This document shows positions 61,045 to 64,000 of a stretch of DNA of 64,000 bases, piece by piece (the first letter of the stretch is position 1; each line of letters begins with the position of its first letter). Origin of the DNA: Maniola hyperantus (taxonomy: Eukaryota; Arthropoda; Insecta; Lepidoptera; Nymphalidae); contig NC_048555.1 of NCBI RefSeq assembly GCF_902806685.2, forward strand, positions 13,268,001-13,332,000. The letters run 5' to 3'. The notes below the pieces were generated by a model. The model was not told the DNA's origin, searched no databases, and worked only from the letters and a program-made list of their open reading frames with translations. The position numbers were made by a program, and so were the translations under genes.

Positions 61045-61265
61045 GCGAGGTTTAGATTAGCAACAAAACTTGCAGAAGTTGACTTCCGCAAGCTATTTCT
61101 ACCGTGTAAACAATCACGTCAAGCTGACTTCCGCAAGTTTTGTAACTTGCTGGACTTGCCGCAAGTAATGTATGTACATGACGAACAATATTGCTGGTAG
61201 TGTAAACAATTCTGCAAGTACTTGCGGAATAACTTGCAAGAAGTTGTTGCTAGTCTAAACCTGGC
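61045..61265. mobile_element. MITE, gaggtttagattagcaacaa TIRs
   Basis: gcgaggtttagattagcaac and gttgctagtctaaacctggc are inverse with two mismatches. Inside, cttgc/gcaag steps repeat many times (acttccgcaag twice). Confidence 0.75.
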
Positions 61266-61510
61266 TTTAGCAGGCGACACAACCCCAGGGTAAGTGTATT
61301 AGATACGGCAGCACATGTTAGTTAGAGCGCCATAAACGCTATGGCGAATGGCGAATGGCGCGGGGGGCATGGTGCCATGGGGCCATGGTCGACACGGGCA
61401 GCACGTGTCGGAGTCGTTACGTTATGTCCGAGTTATGAACTGGTTTATGGCTGTTTATGAGTTATGGGGGTTTATATAACACCATAAATGTTAGACTATG
61501 TTTGGAGTCT
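61266..61510. other. nothing recognised
   Basis: ggcgaatggcgaatggcgcgg at about 61344 is a short tandem. Confidence 0.35.
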
Positions 61511-61514
61511 TTTT

Positions 61515-61640
61515 TTAGGGTTCCGTATCTCAAAGGAAAAAAGATCCCTTGTAGCATCACTTCGTTGTCTGTCTGTCTTTCGCGTCTGTCAAGGGAATCA
61601 AAACCTATAGGGTACCTCCCGTTGGCAGGTAGAAATGTCT
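61515..61640 (+). repeat. dispersed repeat (agggttcc family)
   Basis: tagggttccgtatctcaaagg, gcatcacttcgttgtctgtc, aagggaatcaaaacctat and agggtacctcccgttgg. Confidence 0.65.
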
Positions 61641-61739
61641 TACGCTCAAGTAAAGGAGAAACTCCGAATAGTTAAAATTTAAAAACACTTTAACACACTA
61701 TTCTAAAATGATTGTTTTAAGAACATCATTTCATTTATA

Positions 61740-62035
61740 TTATAGAGGGCGTGACGCTATCTGCGCGCGCGCACGCCGGCCCGGCCACTCTGCTCATATT
61801 GTGCTCCGACACTTCAACTGTGTCACAGTATAGGGAGAGACGCAGAAGTCCGGCGCCTCTGATCTCGTGGTAACGACTCAACATATCTCCCTAACTACGT
61901 AGGCTTGCTATGTCTAGAGTCTAGACGGCTTCGTCGAACATGGTCGACCCTCTGCGTGTAATGTCATATCCTTACTCAGTGGATACAAGCTGCGCGTACG
62001 CTCTCGGTCCATAGCGGCATAATCTCAGGGTTCAC
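61740..62035. other. GC-rich unexplained segment
   Basis: gcgcgcgcgcacgccggcc then a moderately GC-rich, non-repetitive tract with tctagagtctaga and ggtcgacc. No ORF of note and no inverted ends. It might be an LTR or an old element, but I cannot place it. Confidence 0.3.
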
Positions 62036-62139
62036 ATCTAATTGCCCACTCGCGCTTCGTGACAAGGGTTTTAATGGCAGAAACATTTTATTTGAGGAAT
62101 AAATGCTTCTGAATGAGGAAGGCTGAGGACCGGGTGTGC

Positions 62140-62218
62140 TGGCGCTCTTTAGGGAAGGCCTATGTCCAACAGTGGACATCCACAGGCTGATGATAATGAT
62201 GATGATGATGTTGAAATG
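62140..62218 (+). pseudogene. RTE LINE 3' tail
   Basis: ggcgctctttagggaaggcc, tatgtccaacagtggac, atccacaggctgatgat and (gat)n; equals the C-terminal codons and simple-sequence tail of RTE elements. Confidence 0.6.
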
Positions 62219-62755
62219 TTTCATCCAAATTAACACGAAAAAAAAAACAATGCAGTAGATAACCTGAATAAGGTCGGAATCATTGGGTACTTCAGCATGT
62301 TTCCAATTTTATTTTAGTTTTCCAAAAGTCAATGTGCCTAATTCAGTTTTCTAAACTGAACCTCAGAATAGTACATAGTACAATTACAGAATAGTATTTA
62401 GTACAACTAAACTAAATTGACAGGTCGTTTAGTGCTATCTTTTTCCGCATAGAGCGTTATGAGAAGGATAGCAATGCATTTACGGAACAAATTTTAAAAG
62501 CTAATAAAATTAGCATGTCGCTGAAACGACCTTAAAGTTTTTCATCCCAATATCGCCCAACGCACCTGGAGAAATCTTCACTTCAAATAAACAATATCAA
62601 ACCCGGGACCTACCACTCACCACTGCGCCATTGCGGTCGTTGGGTTTGTTCAACAAATAAAGAGATAAAAGTAGTTAGGTTAAGTACTGACAAACAGTAA
62701 AACACCTCGTAGGTAACTGGATAGCTCCAAACTGCCCGTGTAACTCGATACACCA
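62219..62755. other. mostly unrecognised
   Basis: 62602-62632 (acccgggacctaccactcac, cactgcgcca) looks like the reverse of a SINE head. Nothing else. Confidence 0.35.
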
Positions 62756-62756
62756 C

Positions 62757-62802
62757 CGCGCCTCGCCCGCGCCTCGCCCGCGCCTCGCCCGCGCCTCGTC
62801 TC
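62757..62802. repeat. 12-bp minisatellite (gcgcctcgcccg)n
   Basis: Almost four tandem units, GC-rich. Confidence 0.9.
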
Positions 62803-62889
62803 ACCCACACGCCTCGTACTGAGCTGTCAATGCGTGTTATCACCGCTGACATCTCTAGATAACATACTTTACTTTTTAGAGTTCCCTAC

Positions 62890-63292
62890 TCTAAAGGAAC
62901 CCATCTCAACTTTGGACATCATCAAATCCAAAGCAAAAACTGCTGGCTAGTAACTTGGCATCCTCAACAAAGTCAAACGGTACTTCACGCCGGAACAGCT
63001 CCTTACCCTGAACCAAGCACAAGTTCGATCGTGCATGGAGTACTGCAGCCATTTATGGGATGGCTCTGCCAAGCTTGATGCATTGGCTTCGGTGGACCGT
63101 CGCGCTAGAAGTTTCATTGGTGACGAAGCGCTGGTCAATTCTAAACTTTAAAGTTTGGAACATCAGCGCAAAGTTTGCCTGTCTATCGGTAGGTATATAT
63201 TTCGGAGAGTGTGCCGAAGAACTTTTCAACCTGGTTCCTCCTTCACCCTTCTACTATCGTACCGCAAGGCATCGCCAAGATCTGCACTCGTA
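62890..63292 (+). pseudogene. CR1/Jockey-group LINE, ORF2 C-terminal remnant
   Basis: Broken frames spell YFTPEQLLTLNQAQVR, CMEYCSHLWDGSAK, VDRRARSFIGDEAL, then after a stop and shift GECAEELFNLVPPSPFYYR and TARHR. This is the region downstream of the RT in a lepidopteran LINE, related to 11446-11855 but another subfamily. No RT core and no tail. Confidence 0.7.
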
Positions 63293-63300
63293 ATCGAATA

Positions 63301-63736
63301 GATCATTCCCATTAGTAGAACTGTTGAACTTAAAATAAAATAAATAAATAAATAAATAAGCCTTTTATTAACTGAAAAAAATATAAATATGTAGGTATAC
63401 ACAGAATCAAATTTTTCTAGTAGCTAGGTACTCACACTTTTCATACTTTACTTAGTTGAAACAAAATTTATGTTCTATGCTTATTTCCTTATTTTTAAAC
63501 TTTCAGTGATTTTACAACTAATCTACTAAAGGATACACGATTTATAGACGTATTACCTCATTGTTACCTAGAAAGGTACATCAAAACATTAGAGAACTTT
63601 TGTAATCAATGAGATAAGTTGAACTTGTAACAATGTATTTAGATGACGTAAATTATTCTATTTTATATATTTTATATACACTGTTGAACTTAGCAAATTA
63701 AAATATGTAAGAAAATATTTTCATTCATTGTACCAC
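63301..63736. other. unrecognised; (aaat)n
   Basis: aaataaataaataaataa at 63337-63358 may be the tail of a reverse-oriented retroelement; the rest is not recognised. Confidence 0.4.
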
Positions 63737-63801
63737 ATTAAAGTGCATTCTATAGATCTCAGCCTGAAATCGTCTCGGACGAAATCGCGGGCATCATCTA
63801 G
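63737..63801 (+). mobile_element. MITE arm joined to a Helitron-like 3' end
   Basis: aaagtgcattctatagatctcagcctgaa is an arm of the 7628-7775 palindromic MITE; it runs into tcggacgaaatcgcgggcatcat and CTAG-T (ctag at 63798). Confidence 0.55.
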
Positions 63802-64000
63802 TCTAGTCACAGAATATATAATGTCTAGTGGTGATAAATTCAAACTAACTTTCGTATTCTTTCAACAGACTTTGTAAAGTTGTTTTGAATTCCACGACGT
63901 CGGTGCCCTCCGAGGCGGCATGTAACGTGTGGTAGGTATAGGTAGGGAACACAAGGTATGTGAGTTCGGTTCCCAGGCGATGTAATTGCGCGCCATGGGA

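Noticed and set aside
1..64000. A coherent new host defence or metabolic system
   Set aside because: All readable proteins are transposon proteins; no set of neighbouring host genes exists in this window to support such a system.

Overview
This is a eukaryotic, intron/intergenic-type window, almost certainly from a butterfly or moth (Lepidoptera). The base is AT-rich and is packed with repeat families I recognise from lepidopteran genomes: small Helitron-like elements ending in a GC hairpin plus CTAG-T, tRNA-derived SINEs, RTE and CR1/Jockey-group LINE fragments, and many TIR/foldback MITEs. I see no bacterial-style operons, no rRNA, no stand-alone tRNA, no CRISPR array and no complete host protein-coding gene. 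The only host-gene candidate is a possible first coding exon at 2701-2733 behind a GC-rich leader.

Layout. 0-5 kb: minisatellites, Helitron-like ends, the exon candidate, LINE and SINE fragments. 5-12.6 kb: a dense TE cluster with a TE-associated ORF (5037-5462), a miniature LTR element with identical 230-bp LTRs (6704-7592) nested in a MITE that also holds a second palindromic MITE, two further copies of the host MITE, RTE fragments (one split by another LINE), and a 26-bp x 13 minisatellite (10325-10662). 13-33.5 kb: SINEs, Helitron-like elements, foldback elements and dispersed families, separated by long unrecognised AT-rich stretches. 34.2-38.6 kb and 49.0-53.1 kb: two nearly identical CR1-group LINEs with long open ORF1 and ORF2; the second starts at the edge of a 200-N assembly gap (48767-48966). 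38.6-48.8 kb: mostly unrecognised AT-rich DNA with a diverged tandem duplication (39.2-39.8 kb), MITEs and Helitron-like elements. 53-64 kb: SINEs (one carrying an 8-bp-TSD insertion ending in a perfect palindrome), a TTAA-flanked MITE, more foldback elements and a LINE C-terminal remnant.

The genes that can be read are all transposon genes. The LINE ORF1 (PHD-type zinc finger, coiled coil, C-terminal domain) and ORF2 (APE endonuclease, reverse transcriptase) are the parts of one retrotransposition machine. RT encoded by LINEs of this kind would be expected to mobilise SINEs; the MITEs, the Helitron-like elements and the LTR miniature would each need proteins supplied from elsewhere in the genome. 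Boundaries of degenerate repeats are by eye and approximate to several bases.
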